The notes under the pieces: generated by a model
Seen by the model: only the letters and a program-made list of their open reading frames with translations
Databases searched by the model: none
What the model was told of the DNA's origin: nothing
Source of the DNA: Streptosporangium sp. NBC_01495
Lineage (GTDB): Bacteria; Actinomycetota; Actinomycetes; Streptosporangiales; Streptosporangiaceae
Direction: 5' to 3'
Length of the DNA: 64,000 nucleotides
Assembly (NCBI RefSeq): GCF_036250735.1
Contig: NZ_CP109430.1
Coordinates: forward strand, 3,906,001-3,970,000
Shown: positions 49,500 to 58,272 of the stretch, piece after piece
Layout of the letters: each line of letters starts with the position of its first letter
Position numbering within the stretch: position 1 is the stretch's first letter
Made by a program: the position numbers and the translations under genes

Positions 49500-51032
49500 T
49501 CACTCCCCGGGGCGGCAGACGGTGCCGAGGGCGGGGAGCGTCAGGTCGACGAGGTAGCGGGTGGCGTGCCCGATCACGCACCGGCTGGCGGGCCCGCCGT
49601 TGCCCGGCATGTAGAGGACGTGTCCGGGACCGTCGTACCGGACGGTGACCGAACCGGGCACGGTCCCGGCCAGGCTCGCGGTCATGGTGTAGTCGCTCCA
49701 GGACCCGGCCCCCAGGAACGGCGGCAGGCCGCGGACCGGCAGCGGGCGGGACGGGTTGGCGACCGGCCGAGGCCAGCCGGCGCAGGTCAGCATGTCGAAC
49801 GGCGCGGCGCCCAGGTTGGGGGAGGCCTCCCGCATCCGGCGGGAGACGTCGCGGAACTGGGCGTAGCCGGTGAAGCCACGGTCGTCGGGACAGGTTATCG
49901 CCCGCAGGGCCGGGATCGTCCAGACCCGCATGTTGCCGATGACGAACTCCCCGAAACCGGAACCGTCCCCGTTCCGGGCCTTGTCCACCGCCGTGGCGAA
50001 GGCCGCCCACGCGGCGTTGTCCGGGCCCGGGTTCGCCAGGAAGCCCAGCATCCTCAGGTGCCAGCCGGTCAGTTTCCCCTCGCCGAACTCCGGGGACGAG
50101 ATCGGGATCGGGGAGCGGTCCAGCTTCTCGGTGAGGGCTCGCCAGACCGCGCCCGCGTCCTCCCCGTGCAGAGCGCAGGCGCTGTCGGCCGCGCACCAGG
50201 AGGTGAAACGCCCGAACATCCGCTCGCCGGCGGGGGCCTGGGCCAGGGCCAGGTCGCTCCACCCGTTGACCTGGTCGGCCGCCCCGTCGAGGTACATCGC
50301 CCGGACGCGCTCGGGGAACAGGCGCGCGTACGCCGCGGCGGGCACCCCTCCGTAGGAGTTGGCCATGAAGCTCAGCCGCCGCTCGCCCAGGGCCACACGG
50401 ACCGCCTCCATGTCCCGTGCCACCGACAGGGAGTCGAGGTTGTCGAACAGGCCGCTGGAGTCCGCGTCCCGGCACTCGCGCGCCGCCGCCTCCAGGCGCG
50501 CCGCCAGGGCCCGGTACTCCTCACGGTCGCGGGGTTCGAGTAGCTGCGCCCCCATCTTCGAGCACACCGCGGGCAGTCTCTCCCGGATCCGGGTGTTGCG
50601 CGGGTTGTAGCCGACGAGGTCGAAGCGGCGGCGCAGCTCGGTGAGGCCGGGCGCCGACTCTTTCAGGTCCGTGACTCCCTCGGCCCCGGGTCCTCCCGGG
50701 ATCTGCAGCACGCTCCCGATCCGGTTCGCCGGGTCGGTGGCGGGGAGCCGCGCCAGCTCCAGGGTGAGCTTCCGCCCGCGCGGTTTCCTCCAGTCCACCG
50801 GCACCGTGACGGTGGCGCACCGGATCCCCTCCGGGAGGTTCTCACCCGCGCACGCCTTCCACTTCAGCCGTGAGACCGCTCCCGGTGACACGAGGGCCGG
50901 AGCCCGCGCAGACTCCGTGGCAGGCGAGAACGCCCGCGCCGATCCCGCCGCGTAGGAGGGCGCTCCCGCCGGGACGAGCAGCGCCGACGCCGCGACCAGT
51001 CCGGTGAACAACGATCCGATCTTTCCGTACAT
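49500..51032 (-). CDS. Secreted alpha/beta hydrolase, tripeptidyl-aminopeptidase (TAP) type
   Basis: ATG 51030-51032 follows AAGGAG by six bases. The signal peptide is about residues 1-28. The 510-residue protein has the TAP-like order: WKACAGENLPEGIRCATVTVPVDW start, the oxyanion segment QIPGGPGAEG, nucleophile Ser in MANSYGGVPAA (usually GxSYGG; the first Gly is Ala-Asn here), an insert rich in Cys, and His in YDGPGHVLY near the end. The Asp is probably in SWSDYT. Such enzymes release peptides from N termini outside the cell. No nearby cluster specifies the substrate. Confidence 0.88.
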   Translation of the reverse strand: MYGKIGSLFTGLVAASALLVPAGAPSYAAGSARAFSPATESARAPALVSPGAVSRLKWKACAGENLPEGIRCATVTVPVDWRKPRGRKLTLELARLPATDPANRIGSVLQIPGGPGAEGVTDLKESAPGLTELRRRFDLVGYNPRNTRIRERLPAVCSKMGAQLLEPRDREEYRALAARLEAAARECRDADSSGLFDNLDSLSVARDMEAVRVALGERRLSFMANSYGGVPAAAYARLFPERVRAMYLDGAADQVNGWSDLALAQAPAGERMFGRFTSWCAADSACALHGEDAGAVWRALTEKLDRSPIPISSPEFGEGKLTGWHLRMLGFLANPGPDNAAWAAFATAVDKARNGDGSGFGEFVIGNMRVWTIPALRAITCPDDRGFTGYAQFRDVSRRMREASPNLGAAPFDMLTCAGWPRPVANPSRPLPVRGLPPFLGAGSWSDYTMTASLAGTVPGSVTVRYDGPGHVLYMPGNGGPASRCVIGHATRYLVDLTLPALGTVCRPGE

Positions 51033-51225
51033 CCGTGGCTCCTTCTGTCTGGACGGCGGCCGGTGCGCCGTACGGTGTCTCCCGCCGGTTCGGGAACACC
51101 GGCTCCCCTCCACCGTCGCGGCTCCGTCCGCCGAGGGCCACCGGGACGTCCGCCGGGAAACCTCGGGATATCCCCCACAGGCCCCCCGGATGTCCCGCAG
51201 GAGCGGGGTGCGGCAGGCTGGAGGA

Positions 51226-52626
51226 ATGAGCCGCCCTCCCTCCGGCCCTCCACCCCCGGCGGTGCCGCCCCCACCCTCGTCCCCGGTCCCCGAGCCCGTC
51301 CCTCCGGCGATTCCCGCCCCGGTTCCGTCCCCCGCCCCGCTTCCGGCGCCGGTGTCCTCGGCGACGGATCAGGTCCCACCGAGGCCGGAACCGCAGCCGA
51401 GGTCAAGGCCGGGGCGGGTCTGGCGCGAGCTGGGACACACGCTGGCCGCGCCGCCGCTGGCCGTCGTCGGCCTGCTCCTCATCCTCGCCCTGCTGCTGGC
51501 CGCGTCGTGGTCGACGGCACTCGTCGGTCTCCCGATGCTGGCCGCCACGGTAAGGGGAGCCCGGTATCTGGGGGCGGTCCACCTCGGCCTGGCCCGCCTG
51601 CTGCTGGACGTCCGGACCCCGGCCCCCGCTCCCTTCAGGCCGGGTCCGGGGCCGGTCGGCTGGTTCACGTCGGCACTCGGCGACGACGTGGGGTGGCGGG
51701 CGGCGGCCTACCTTCTGGTCAAGCCCCTGACCGCGCTGCTCGCCCTCGGAACCGCCGCCGGGTTCTGGGGCGGCGGCCTACTTCTGCTCTCCTACCCCGC
51801 CCGGTGGTCGCCGGTACCCATCGGCGCGTGGGGCCCGCACGCCGGCACCTGGCCGGGTGCCCTGCTGCTGGGCGCGGCGGGTCTGCCGCTGCTCGCGCTC
51901 GCCCCCCTCGCGCTGCGGGTCGCGCTGCTCCCCGAACGGTTCCTCGCGCGCGCCCTGCTCGGCCCGACCAGGACCTCGGTCAGGGTCGGCCACCTGGAGG
52001 CGACACGGGCCCGGATGGCCGAGGACTCCACGGCGACCCTGCGCCGGATCGAGCGTGACCTGCACGACGGGCCGCAGGCACGCCTCGTGGCGCTGGCGAT
52101 GAGCCTGGGCATGGCGAAGGACGAGCTCGCCGACAACTCCTCACCGGAGGACCGGCTCCACCGGGCGCGCGACCTGGTGGACGCCGCCCACCGCGACACC
52201 AAGGAGATCATCGCCGACCTGCGCCTGCTGATCCACGGCATCTACCCGCCCGTACTGGACCAGGGGCTGGAGGTCGCGCTCGCCACGCTCGTCACGCGCT
52301 TCGCGCTGCCCGTCGACCTCCGTGTCGACCTGCCCCGCCGTCCCTCCGCCGTCGTGGAGACGATCGTCTACTTCTGCACCGCCGAACTGCTCGCCAACGT
52401 GGTCAGGCACAGCGGCGCGCGGCGGGCGATCGTCGACGTACGGGGACACGACGGCCTGCTGCGGCTGCACGTCGGCGACGACGGGACGGGAGGCGCCTCG
52501 GTGGGCCCGGGGACGGGACTGCCGGGGCTGGCGGCCCGGGTGGGCGTGGTGGACGGGCGGCTGGAGATCGACAGTCCTCCCGGAGGACCTACGGTGGTCA
52601 CCGTGGAGGTGCCGCTTCCCACCTGA
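51226..52626 (+). CDS. Sensor histidine kinase (HisKA_3/NarL partner type)
   Basis: ATG 51226 sits right after GGAGG; ATG 51190 is an alternative. The 466 residues begin with a Pro-rich cytoplasmic tail (about 1-55), then several membrane helices between about 70 and 235 (PPLAVVGLLLILALLLAASW, GTAAGFWGGGLLLLSYPA, ALLLGAAGLPLLALAPLALRV). The dimerisation helix carries H280 in RIERDLHDGPQARL, followed by the HATPase_c domain (AELLANVVRHSGARRA, GDDGTGG, GTGLPGLAARV). It should sense a membrane-associated cue and phosphorylate the response regulator that starts 14 bases downstream. Confidence 0.93.
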   Translation: MSRPPSGPPPPAVPPPPSSPVPEPVPPAIPAPVPSPAPLPAPVSSATDQVPPRPEPQPRSRPGRVWRELGHTLAAPPLAVVGLLLILALLLAASWSTALVGLPMLAATVRGARYLGAVHLGLARLLLDVRTPAPAPFRPGPGPVGWFTSALGDDVGWRAAAYLLVKPLTALLALGTAAGFWGGGLLLLSYPARWSPVPIGAWGPHAGTWPGALLLGAAGLPLLALAPLALRVALLPERFLARALLGPTRTSVRVGHLEATRARMAEDSTATLRRIERDLHDGPQARLVALAMSLGMAKDELADNSSPEDRLHRARDLVDAAHRDTKEIIADLRLLIHGIYPPVLDQGLEVALATLVTRFALPVDLRVDLPRRPSAVVETIVYFCTAELLANVVRHSGARRAIVDVRGHDGLLRLHVGDDGTGGASVGPGTGLPGLAARVGVVDGRLEIDSPPGGPTVVTVEVPLPT

Positions 52627-52640
52627 ACGGAGGAGATCGC

Positions 52641-53285
52641 ATGCGCGTCGTCGTCGCCGAGGATTCCGCGGTGCTCAGAGCCGGGCTGACCCTGCTGCTC
52701 ACCACGCGGGGGCACGAGGTCGCCGCGGCCGTGGGCGACGGGACCGCGCTGCGCGCCGCGGTGGATGAGCACCGGCCGGACGTCGCCGTCGTGGACGTGC
52801 GCATGCCGCCGACGCACACCGACGAGGGCCTGCGCGCCGCGATCGACATCCGGCGCGACCATCCCGGCGTCGGAGTGCTGGTCTTCTCCCAGTACGTGGA
52901 GACGCGCTCGGCGACCCTGCTCCTCGCCGAGGATTCGCGGGGGGTGGGGTACCTGCTGAAGGAGCGGGTCGCCGACGTCGGAGACTTCCTGATGGCGCTC
53001 TCCCGGATCGCGGCGGGCGAGACCGTGCTGGACCCGGAGGTCGTCACCCGGATGATGGCGACCGGCAGGCGCGCCGACGCTCTCGACACCCTCACCCCCC
53101 GGGAGCGCGAGGTGCTCGTCATGATGGCCGACGGACGGTCGAACGGCGCGATCGCCGAGGCGCTGTTCCTGTCGTACGGGTCGGTGGAGAAGCACGTCAC
53201 GCACATCTTCACCAAGCTCGGGCTGCCGCCGTCGCAGAGCGACCACCGCCGCGTGCTCGCCGTGCTGCGGTACCTGGAGTCCTGA
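52641..53285 (+). CDS. NarL/LuxR-family response regulator
   Basis: ATG 52641 follows GGAGG. The 214-residue protein has a receiver domain (about 1-120; acidic pocket AEDS, phospho-acceptor D52 in VAVVDVRMP, Lys in YLLKERV) and a LuxR-type helix-turn-helix (about 148-212; LTPREREVLVMMADGRSNGAIAEAL across its helices). It is in an operon with the kinase upstream. Its targets are not identifiable here. Confidence 0.95.
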   Translation: MRVVVAEDSAVLRAGLTLLLTTRGHEVAAAVGDGTALRAAVDEHRPDVAVVDVRMPPTHTDEGLRAAIDIRRDHPGVGVLVFSQYVETRSATLLLAEDSRGVGYLLKERVADVGDFLMALSRIAAGETVLDPEVVTRMMATGRRADALDTLTPREREVLVMMADGRSNGAIAEALFLSYGSVEKHVTHIFTKLGLPPSQSDHRRVLAVLRYLES

Positions 53286-53376
53286 CGCGCCGCGGCCTCA
53301 CCGGTGGTCGCGCAGCCAGGTCAGCACCTGCGCGGCGTGCCCGCGGGACCGGGCGGCGGGCCGGGGCGGTACGCGG

Positions 53377-54027
53377 TCAGGACGAGGGTTTCCCGGGTAC
53401 GGCGATGGCGGTCACGACCAGGCCGTCGGACACCAGCCAGCGGCCGGTGAAACCGGTCAGCTCCCGGCCCTCCACGAGGGGGCCAGGGACGAGGAGGCGG
53501 GCGGTGAACGTGCCGGAGGGGGAGAAGACGAGGTGGGCGTCCTCGAAGCCGAGCCAGCGCCTGGCCAGCGGGAACCACGCCTTGTAGACGCTCTCCTTGG
53601 CGCTGAACAGCAACCGGTCCCAGTGCACGCCGTCGTCGAGCCGCGCGATCGCGGCCCGTTCCTCGGGCAGGGAGACCGAGGGCAGGATGCCGTCGGGGAG
53701 CGGCCCGTGGGGCTCCGCGTCGATGCCGACGGTCAGCGCCTCCAGGGAGACGGCCGCCGCGCGGTATCCGGCGCAGTGGGTGATGGCGCCCACCACCCCG
53801 TCCGGCCATCCGGGGGCGCCGCGCTCGCCGGGCAGGATCGGTGCCGGGGGCACCCCGAGACGGGCCATGGCCTGGCGGGCGCAGTGGCGCGCGGTGCGGA
53901 ACTCGCGCCGCCGCTTCTCCACCGCGCGGACGATGGCCGCCTCCTCCTCGGGGAACAGCATGACGTCCGGCGGGTCCTCGAAGCACTCCGAGCTCGCCAC
54001 CCACGGCGGCAGGATCTTCTCGATCAT
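53377..54027 (-). CDS. pptT: 4'-phosphopantetheinyl transferase, Sfp/PptT type
   Basis: ATG 54025-54027 overlaps the stop of the upstream phosphoesterase gene by four bases. The 216-residue protein has the family motifs: VGAITHCAGYRAAA (residue about 95), VGIDAEPHGP with the magnesium-binding Asp, and FSAKESVYKAWFPL (about 155) with the catalytic Glu/Lys. It attaches the phosphopantetheine arm of CoA to carrier proteins of fatty-acid, polyketide and peptide synthases. The same order with an overlapping phosphoesterase is known from mycobacterial pptH-pptT. Confidence 0.92.
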   Translation of the reverse strand: MIEKILPPWVASSECFEDPPDVMLFPEEEAAIVRAVEKRRREFRTARHCARQAMARLGVPPAPILPGERGAPGWPDGVVGAITHCAGYRAAAVSLEALTVGIDAEPHGPLPDGILPSVSLPEERAAIARLDDGVHWDRLLFSAKESVYKAWFPLARRWLGFEDAHLVFSPSGTFTARLLVPGPLVEGRELTGFTGRWLVSDGLVVTAIAVPGKPSS

Positions 54028-54863
54028 GCGACGGGCTGCGGGCTGGGCAGGATGCGCCGCAGCTGGCCGGGCGCGGTGGAGCGGGGACGCCATTCGCGGG
54101 GATAGCCCAAGGAGACCTCCTCGAAGCGGACACCGTCGTGCCAGGTGGTCCGGGGGATGTGCAGGTGGCCGTAGACGACCGTGGCGGCGTCGAAGCGCAG
54201 GTGCCAGTCGGCGGTGCGTTCGGTGCCGCACCAGATCGCGAACTCCGGGTGCCACAGGATCAGGGTGGGCTCGCGCACCAGCGGGTAGTGGTTGACCAGC
54301 ACCGTCGGGATCCCGGCCGGCCTGGCCTCCAGGCGCCGTTCGGTCTCGGCGATCCTGGCGTCGCACCAGGCTTCCCTGGTGGGGTACGGATCGGGGTGCA
54401 GCAGCATCTCGTCGGTGCAGACCACCCCCTTGTCGTACGCGCGGGCGAGCGCCTCCTCCTTCGTGGCCACGCCGGGCATGCGGAAGGTGTAGTCGTACAG
54501 CACGAACAGCGGGGCGACGGTGACCGGGCCGCCGGGGCCGGTCCAGGTGAGGTAGGGGTCCTCGGGCGTCGCCACCCCCAGGTTCCGGCACACCTCGACC
54601 AGGTGCCGGTAGCGCTCCTCGCCGCGCAGTTGGACGGGGTCGCTGGGATGGGTCCACAGCTCGTGGTTGCCGGGCGCCCACACCACCTTCTCGAACCGTC
54701 CGGCGAGCAGTCCCAGGGCCCACTCGACGTCGGAGACCTTCTCGGAGACGTCCCCGGCGACCAGCAGCCAGTCGGAGGCGGAGGTGGGCCGCAGCTCCTC
54801 GACGATGCTGCGGTTCTCCTGGTAGCCGATGTGCAGGTCGCTGATGGCCAGCAGTGACGTCAT
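54024..54863 (-). CDS. pptH: Metallophosphoesterase, PptH-like carrier-protein hydrolase
   Basis: ATG 54861-54863 gives 279 residues starting MTSLLAISDLHIGY. The calcineurin-like metal sites are visible: D-x-H in ISDLHIG, GDVSE, GNHELW, H in VNHYPLV and GHLH near residue 240. Mycobacterial relatives encoded directly before pptT remove 4'-phosphopantetheine from acyl carrier proteins and so oppose the transferase. The 4-base overlap with the transferase gene means the two opposed enzymes are made together. Function is inferred from this conserved pairing. Confidence 0.88.
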   Translation of the reverse strand: MTSLLAISDLHIGYQENRSIVEELRPTSASDWLLVAGDVSEKVSDVEWALGLLAGRFEKVVWAPGNHELWTHPSDPVQLRGEERYRHLVEVCRNLGVATPEDPYLTWTGPGGPVTVAPLFVLYDYTFRMPGVATKEEALARAYDKGVVCTDEMLLHPDPYPTREAWCDARIAETERRLEARPAGIPTVLVNHYPLVREPTLILWHPEFAIWCGTERTADWHLRFDAATVVYGHLHIPRTTWHDGVRFEEVSLGYPREWRPRSTAPGQLRRILPSPQPVA

Positions 54864-55407
54864 GCGCGGCCCGTCCTCCGCGAACCGGTGCCCCCCGGCA
54901 CGCGTCCCGTCCCGGGTGAACCGGTGGCCGCCGTGGGCCTGATGACAGACGCGGGCCGTCCGCCGAGCATCGGCACCGTGAGTGCCCCCGCTCTCTCCTC
55001 GTTCGTTGCCACGTTCCCAAACACCGCCGCCTCCGTCTCGCCCGCATCCCCGGGCGCGGTCACGAACCCGTGATCGCCGAGCAAAAAGAACCCTCTCACG
55101 ATCGCTCCCGGAGGCACACCCCACCCCGCCGCGAAACGGCGAGTCCACGGCCCCGGTGGGTGACAGTCCCCCAGCCAATGGGCCGGAACTGTCACTCACC
55201 GGGGTGGCCGGGCGCCCTGGAAACGCCGTCCTGGCTCACCCCTCATTCCCGAAGACTGCGACCCCGGGACAGGCGGAGGGCTGGAGGATCAAGACGGCCA
55301 GGCCTTACGACGGCCTCTCCCGCCAAGGGCACACGGATGGCGTTCATCCGACTCGACGAACAGCCCCGATACGTAGCCGTCGCTGTGTCCTGCTGCTGCA
55401 CAAGATC
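54864..55407. other. Intergenic region without supported gene
   Basis: Several open frames cross this 544-base stretch but none has a ribosome site or plausible composition. The promoter of the pptH-pptT pair must lie at its left edge. Confidence 0.4.
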
Positions 55408-55438
55408 AAAAAAGCCACTTCCTGATCATGAAGATGGC
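55408..55438 (-). terminator. Terminator downstream of the tRNA fragment
   Basis: On the minus strand, GCCA-CTTC arms with a single bulge (55414-55421 with 55430-55438) enclose an 8-base loop and are followed by six T. Confidence 0.8.
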
Positions 55439-55451
55439 CTCTGATGCGGAG

Positions 55452-55486
55452 TGGAGCTGAGGAGATTCGAACTCCTGACATCCTGC
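55452..55486 (-). other. 3' tRNA fragment, probable attachment-site relic
   Basis: On the minus strand the sequence contains a perfect T-arm (stem 55472-55476 with 55460-55464, loop TTCGAAT), variable loop ATGTC, and acceptor 3' strand CAGCTCC plus A, ending at 55452. The 5' half is absent: no GGAGCTG acceptor partner occurs at the expected distance. A 12-base palindrome CGAACCGGTTCG (55490-55501) replaces it. The acceptor sequence is like tRNA-Ala. Such 3' halves are left by integrative elements that insert into tRNA genes. A terminator follows, as for a former tRNA gene. Confidence 0.7.
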
Positions 55487-55544
55487 GCGCGAACCGGTTC
55501 GATCGCGGACCGTACGAGCCGTGGGCTACGGAGGGAAGTTCCAA

Positions 55545-55961
55545 CTAGCAGCTTGAGACCCGGGTCACGGAATAGGGCTTGTAGCGGGCGGCGTAGAACT
55601 TCTTGCTGCCCTTGGTGTTGGCGTTCACCGTCATGCAGCGGGACGTGGAGACCGTGGGGCCGCTCGAGCCCTTCCTCTCGAACGAGATCTTGACACTGAC
55701 CTTGTGGCTGCAGTGGTTGTTGAAGTAAATGGTCACGGTCGTGGTGCCCTCGCCCCAGGAGTAGTTGGCCCGCTTGCCACTGGGCTTGGAGCATCTGACG
55801 CTGGCTTGCTCGACCAACGCCGTGGCGGCTCTCGTCGCAGTGGTGGCCGCGCCGGTCTGTGCGGTGCCCGCCTGTGCGGAGGCGGGCGTTGCCGGGGTCA
55901 GCAGCGCGGCCGTCACAGCGGCGGAGCCGAGCAAGACGGCCGCAAGCTTCTTATAGTTCAT
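55545..55961 (-). CDS. Small secreted Cys-containing protein
   Basis: ATG 55959-55961 follows GAGG by seven bases. The 138-residue protein has a signal peptide (about 1-29, ending in TPASAQA), a Thr/Ala-rich spacer and a C-terminal domain of about 75 residues with four Cys (VRCSKPSG, NNHCSHKV, SRCMTV, SSC at the end) that can form two disulfides. I do not recognise the family. A 12-base palindrome CCCAAATTTGGG (56014-56025) lies about 55 bases upstream of the start and may be its operator. Confidence 0.8.
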   Translation of the reverse strand: MNYKKLAAVLLGSAAVTAALLTPATPASAQAGTAQTGAATTATRAATALVEQASVRCSKPSGKRANYSWGEGTTTVTIYFNNHCSHKVSVKISFERKGSSGPTVSTSRCMTVNANTKGSKKFYAARYKPYSVTRVSSC

Positions 55962-56013
55962 GTTTCAACCTCATAGGGTGACTTGATCTTGACCGAGTCA
56001 CCATACCGAACAT

Positions 56014-56025
56014 CCCAAATTTGGG
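56014..56025. promoter_or_regulatory. Palindrome upstream of the small secreted protein gene
   Basis: CCCAAATTTGGG is a perfect 12-base palindrome next to an AT-rich TACTATTTTTACC stretch on the minus strand, consistent with a promoter-operator. The regulator is unknown. Confidence 0.45.
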
Positions 56026-56189
56026 TAAAAATAGTACTCCGGCCGCACATCGTGAGGTTGGGCGAGATCGCGCGCAGGTACGCGAGACGGCCCCCGCCGT
56101 GATCATTGTTCCTGGTCGCGAGGTGGGACGCCCATGACACCATCCCTCCGAGTCACGCGGAGCGAGGGGAGGCCTTCGACTCATCGGAA

Positions 56190-56373
56190 GGTACGCACCA
56201 CCGTCAACCAGGTGCGCGAGGACGGCGCGGGGCTTGCCGAACTGGCCGCGATCGTCGATGCGGGGCAGGCGCGACCGCGAATCGACTCGCGGTACGGCCT
56301 GCGTGACGTGCGGGCCGCGTATGAGCGATTCCTGCGAGGAAAGCTGTCCGGCAAGGTCGTGCTGGTCTTCTGA
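56190..56373 (+). pseudogene. C-terminal remnant of a zinc-type/quinone oxidoreductase gene
   Basis: The frame ending at 56371-56373 encodes LAELAAIVDAGQARPRIDSR followed by LRDVRAAYERFL and GKVVLVF, the C terminus of MDR-superfamily NADPH:quinone oxidoreductases. The preceding codons do not match, and no start or Rossmann domain is present. It is a 5'-deleted remnant. Confidence 0.7.
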
Positions 56374-56510
56374 GCCCGGTCACACCGGGGTGCGAAGGAT
56401 AGGGAGAAAAGCGAACAAAGGGATTAATTACCCTTTTTTGCGGCCTTGGCTTTCCATATGAGTAAGGCCATACCCGTGCGCCCGCCGGAGACGGCGGCGA
56501 TTCTTGACGT

Positions 56511-57602
56511 ATGACGACATACGACAGCATGCCCCCGTGCTGCATCGCACCCCCCGACCTGCTCGAGGCGGTCGCCGAACAGGGAACCCCCGAGGAGCGG
56601 GAGGCCGCGCTCAGGACCCTGGTCACCTCGGAGACCGCCCGTGCGCAGCGCGCGTCGTTCGCCGGGGCGCTGCGCCAGCTCAGTCTCACCGTCGCCGACG
56701 TGGAGCCCGCCCCCGGCATGGTGCGCACGGTCTACGACGTCGAGAACGGCGGCGACTTCGATCTCCCCGGGCGCAGGAGGCGCGGGGAGGGCGACCAGCC
56801 GTCCGGTGACGCGGCGGTCGACGAGGCCTACGACGGGGCGGGCGTCACCTACGACTTCTACCGGCGGGTCTTCGAGCGCGACAGCATCGACGGGCGGGGG
56901 CTGGAGATCGTCTCCTCGGTCCACTACGGGACCGACTACGACAACGCCGCCTGGATCGGCTTCCAGATGATCTACGGTGACGGCAGCGGGCAGGTCTTCA
57001 CCAAGGGCTCTCTCACCAAGGCCGTCGACATCGTGGCGCACGAGCTGACCCACGGCATCACCCAGTTCACCGCGAACCTGGTCTACAGCAAGCAGCCCGG
57101 CGCCCTCAACGAGTCGTTCTCCGACGTCTTCGGGTCGCTCGCCAAGCAGTACGGCCGGGGGCAGACCGCGGAGCAGGCCGACTGGCTCATCGGCGAGGGC
57201 ATCCTGGGCAGCGCCCTGCGGGGGACGGCCCTGCGGTCGATGAAGGCGCCGGGCACCGCCTGGTCGACCCCCACCGGGGGCCGCGACCGCCAGCCGGGGC
57301 ACATGCGCGACTACGTGGACCTGCCCGACGACGGCAACCCCTCCAACGACCACGGGGGCGTCCACATCAACTCGGGCATCCCCAATCACGCCTTCTACCT
57401 CGCCGCCACCGCCATCGGCGGCCACGCCTGGGAGCGCGCCGGGCGCGTCTGGTACGTCACGCTCACCGAGCGGCTCCGGCCGCGCTCCGACTTCCGGGAG
57501 GCCGCGGAGGCGACCGTGGAGGTGGCCGGGGAGCTGTTCGGCGCGGACGGGGACGAGCAGCGGAAGGTACGCGCCGCGTGGCAGCAGGTCGGGGTCCTGT
57601 AG
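56511..57602 (+). CDS. Protealysin-type M4 metalloprotease
   Basis: The 363-residue protein has no signal peptide and only a short N-terminal extension starting PPCCIAPPDLLEAVAEQGTPEEREAAL, as in protealysins rather than secreted thermolysins with FTP propeptides. The zinc site is H177-E178-L-T-H181 with E201 in ALNESFSD, at the family's 24-residue spacing; GGVHINSGIPNHAF carries the C-terminal His. No convincing ribosome site precedes ATG 56511, so translation may be leaderless or weak. A gene for an emfourin-type inhibitor follows 61 bases later. It probably acts inside the cell or is exported without a classical signal. Confidence 0.92.
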   Translation: MTTYDSMPPCCIAPPDLLEAVAEQGTPEEREAALRTLVTSETARAQRASFAGALRQLSLTVADVEPAPGMVRTVYDVENGGDFDLPGRRRRGEGDQPSGDAAVDEAYDGAGVTYDFYRRVFERDSIDGRGLEIVSSVHYGTDYDNAAWIGFQMIYGDGSGQVFTKGSLTKAVDIVAHELTHGITQFTANLVYSKQPGALNESFSDVFGSLAKQYGRGQTAEQADWLIGEGILGSALRGTALRSMKAPGTAWSTPTGGRDRQPGHMRDYVDLPDDGNPSNDHGGVHINSGIPNHAFYLAATAIGGHAWERAGRVWYVTLTERLRPRSDFREAAEATVEVAGELFGADGDEQRKVRAAWQQVGVL

Positions 57603-57663
57603 GGAGGGGCCGGTCGCGGCGCGGCACCGGCCGGGTCGCGCGGGCCGGTCTAGGATCGTTCCC

Positions 57664-57984
57664 ATGAAGGTCTCGATCGTCCGGGGTGGCGGCATCGCCG
57701 GCCTCGTCACGGTCACCACGGTCGACTCCGCGTCGCTGGCGCCGGACGAGGAGGCCGAGCTGCGCGCCCGGGTGGAGCGGGCCGGGCTGTCCGGCACGCC
57801 GGAGCGGCCGGGCTCCCCGGCGGGACAGCCCGACCGCTTCGACTACGAGCTGACCGTCGAGGACGGCGGCCGCGTGCTCACGACGCGCGCACGCGAGGGC
57901 GACCTCCCCGGCCCGCTCCGCGCGCTCATCTCGTACGTGACCTCGCTGCCGGGACGGCAGGAGCGGGTCGGCCCGCCCGGCTGA
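57664..57984 (+). CDS. Emfourin-type inhibitor of the M4 protease
   Basis: The 106-residue protein begins MKVSIVRGGGIAGLVTVTTVDSAS across its first strands and contains RFDYELTVEDGGR and GDLPGPLRALISYV, the pattern of protealysin-associated inhibitors (emfourin). It lies 61 bases after the M4 protease gene on the same strand, the known arrangement. It should bind the protease active site and keep it inactive in the cytoplasm. Confidence 0.85.
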   Translation: MKVSIVRGGGIAGLVTVTTVDSASLAPDEEAELRARVERAGLSGTPERPGSPAGQPDRFDYELTVEDGGRVLTTRAREGDLPGPLRALISYVTSLPGRQERVGPPG

Positions 57985-58272
57985 CCTCCCGTCCCGGCCT
58001 CTCCGCCCCGGCCTCTTCAGGCTCGTTCCGGCCGCTTCAAAGCGGGCTTGACCACACGAAACTCCACGCTGTCACCGGTTTTGGCGCGAGTATTCCCATG
58101 TAACGGTTCACTGATGGCATGATTCGCCAATGTGTGCAGGTCACAGAAGCGGCGGGATTCCCGGGCGCCTGTTGGCTTTATTACACCTTGGCGGCAAATG
58201 TGTGCATGCCTGGATTGTTGGCGCGCATGAAACCACATTTGCGGGGAGCTCTTCGGATATACGGAGGTATAT
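57985..58272. other. Promoter region of the subtilisin gene
   Basis: No gene is supported in this 288-base gap. The AT-richer 58085-58215 stretch probably carries the promoter; GGAGG at 58264-58268 is the ribosome site of the subtilisin. Confidence 0.45.

Noticed and set aside
54982..55425. 147-codon plus-strand frame
   Set aside because: Pro/Arg/Ser-rich, no start signal, crosses the terminator of the tRNA relic.
55452..55540. Complete tRNA gene
   Set aside because: T-arm and 3' acceptor are present but no matching 5' acceptor, D-arm or anticodon arm can be folded.
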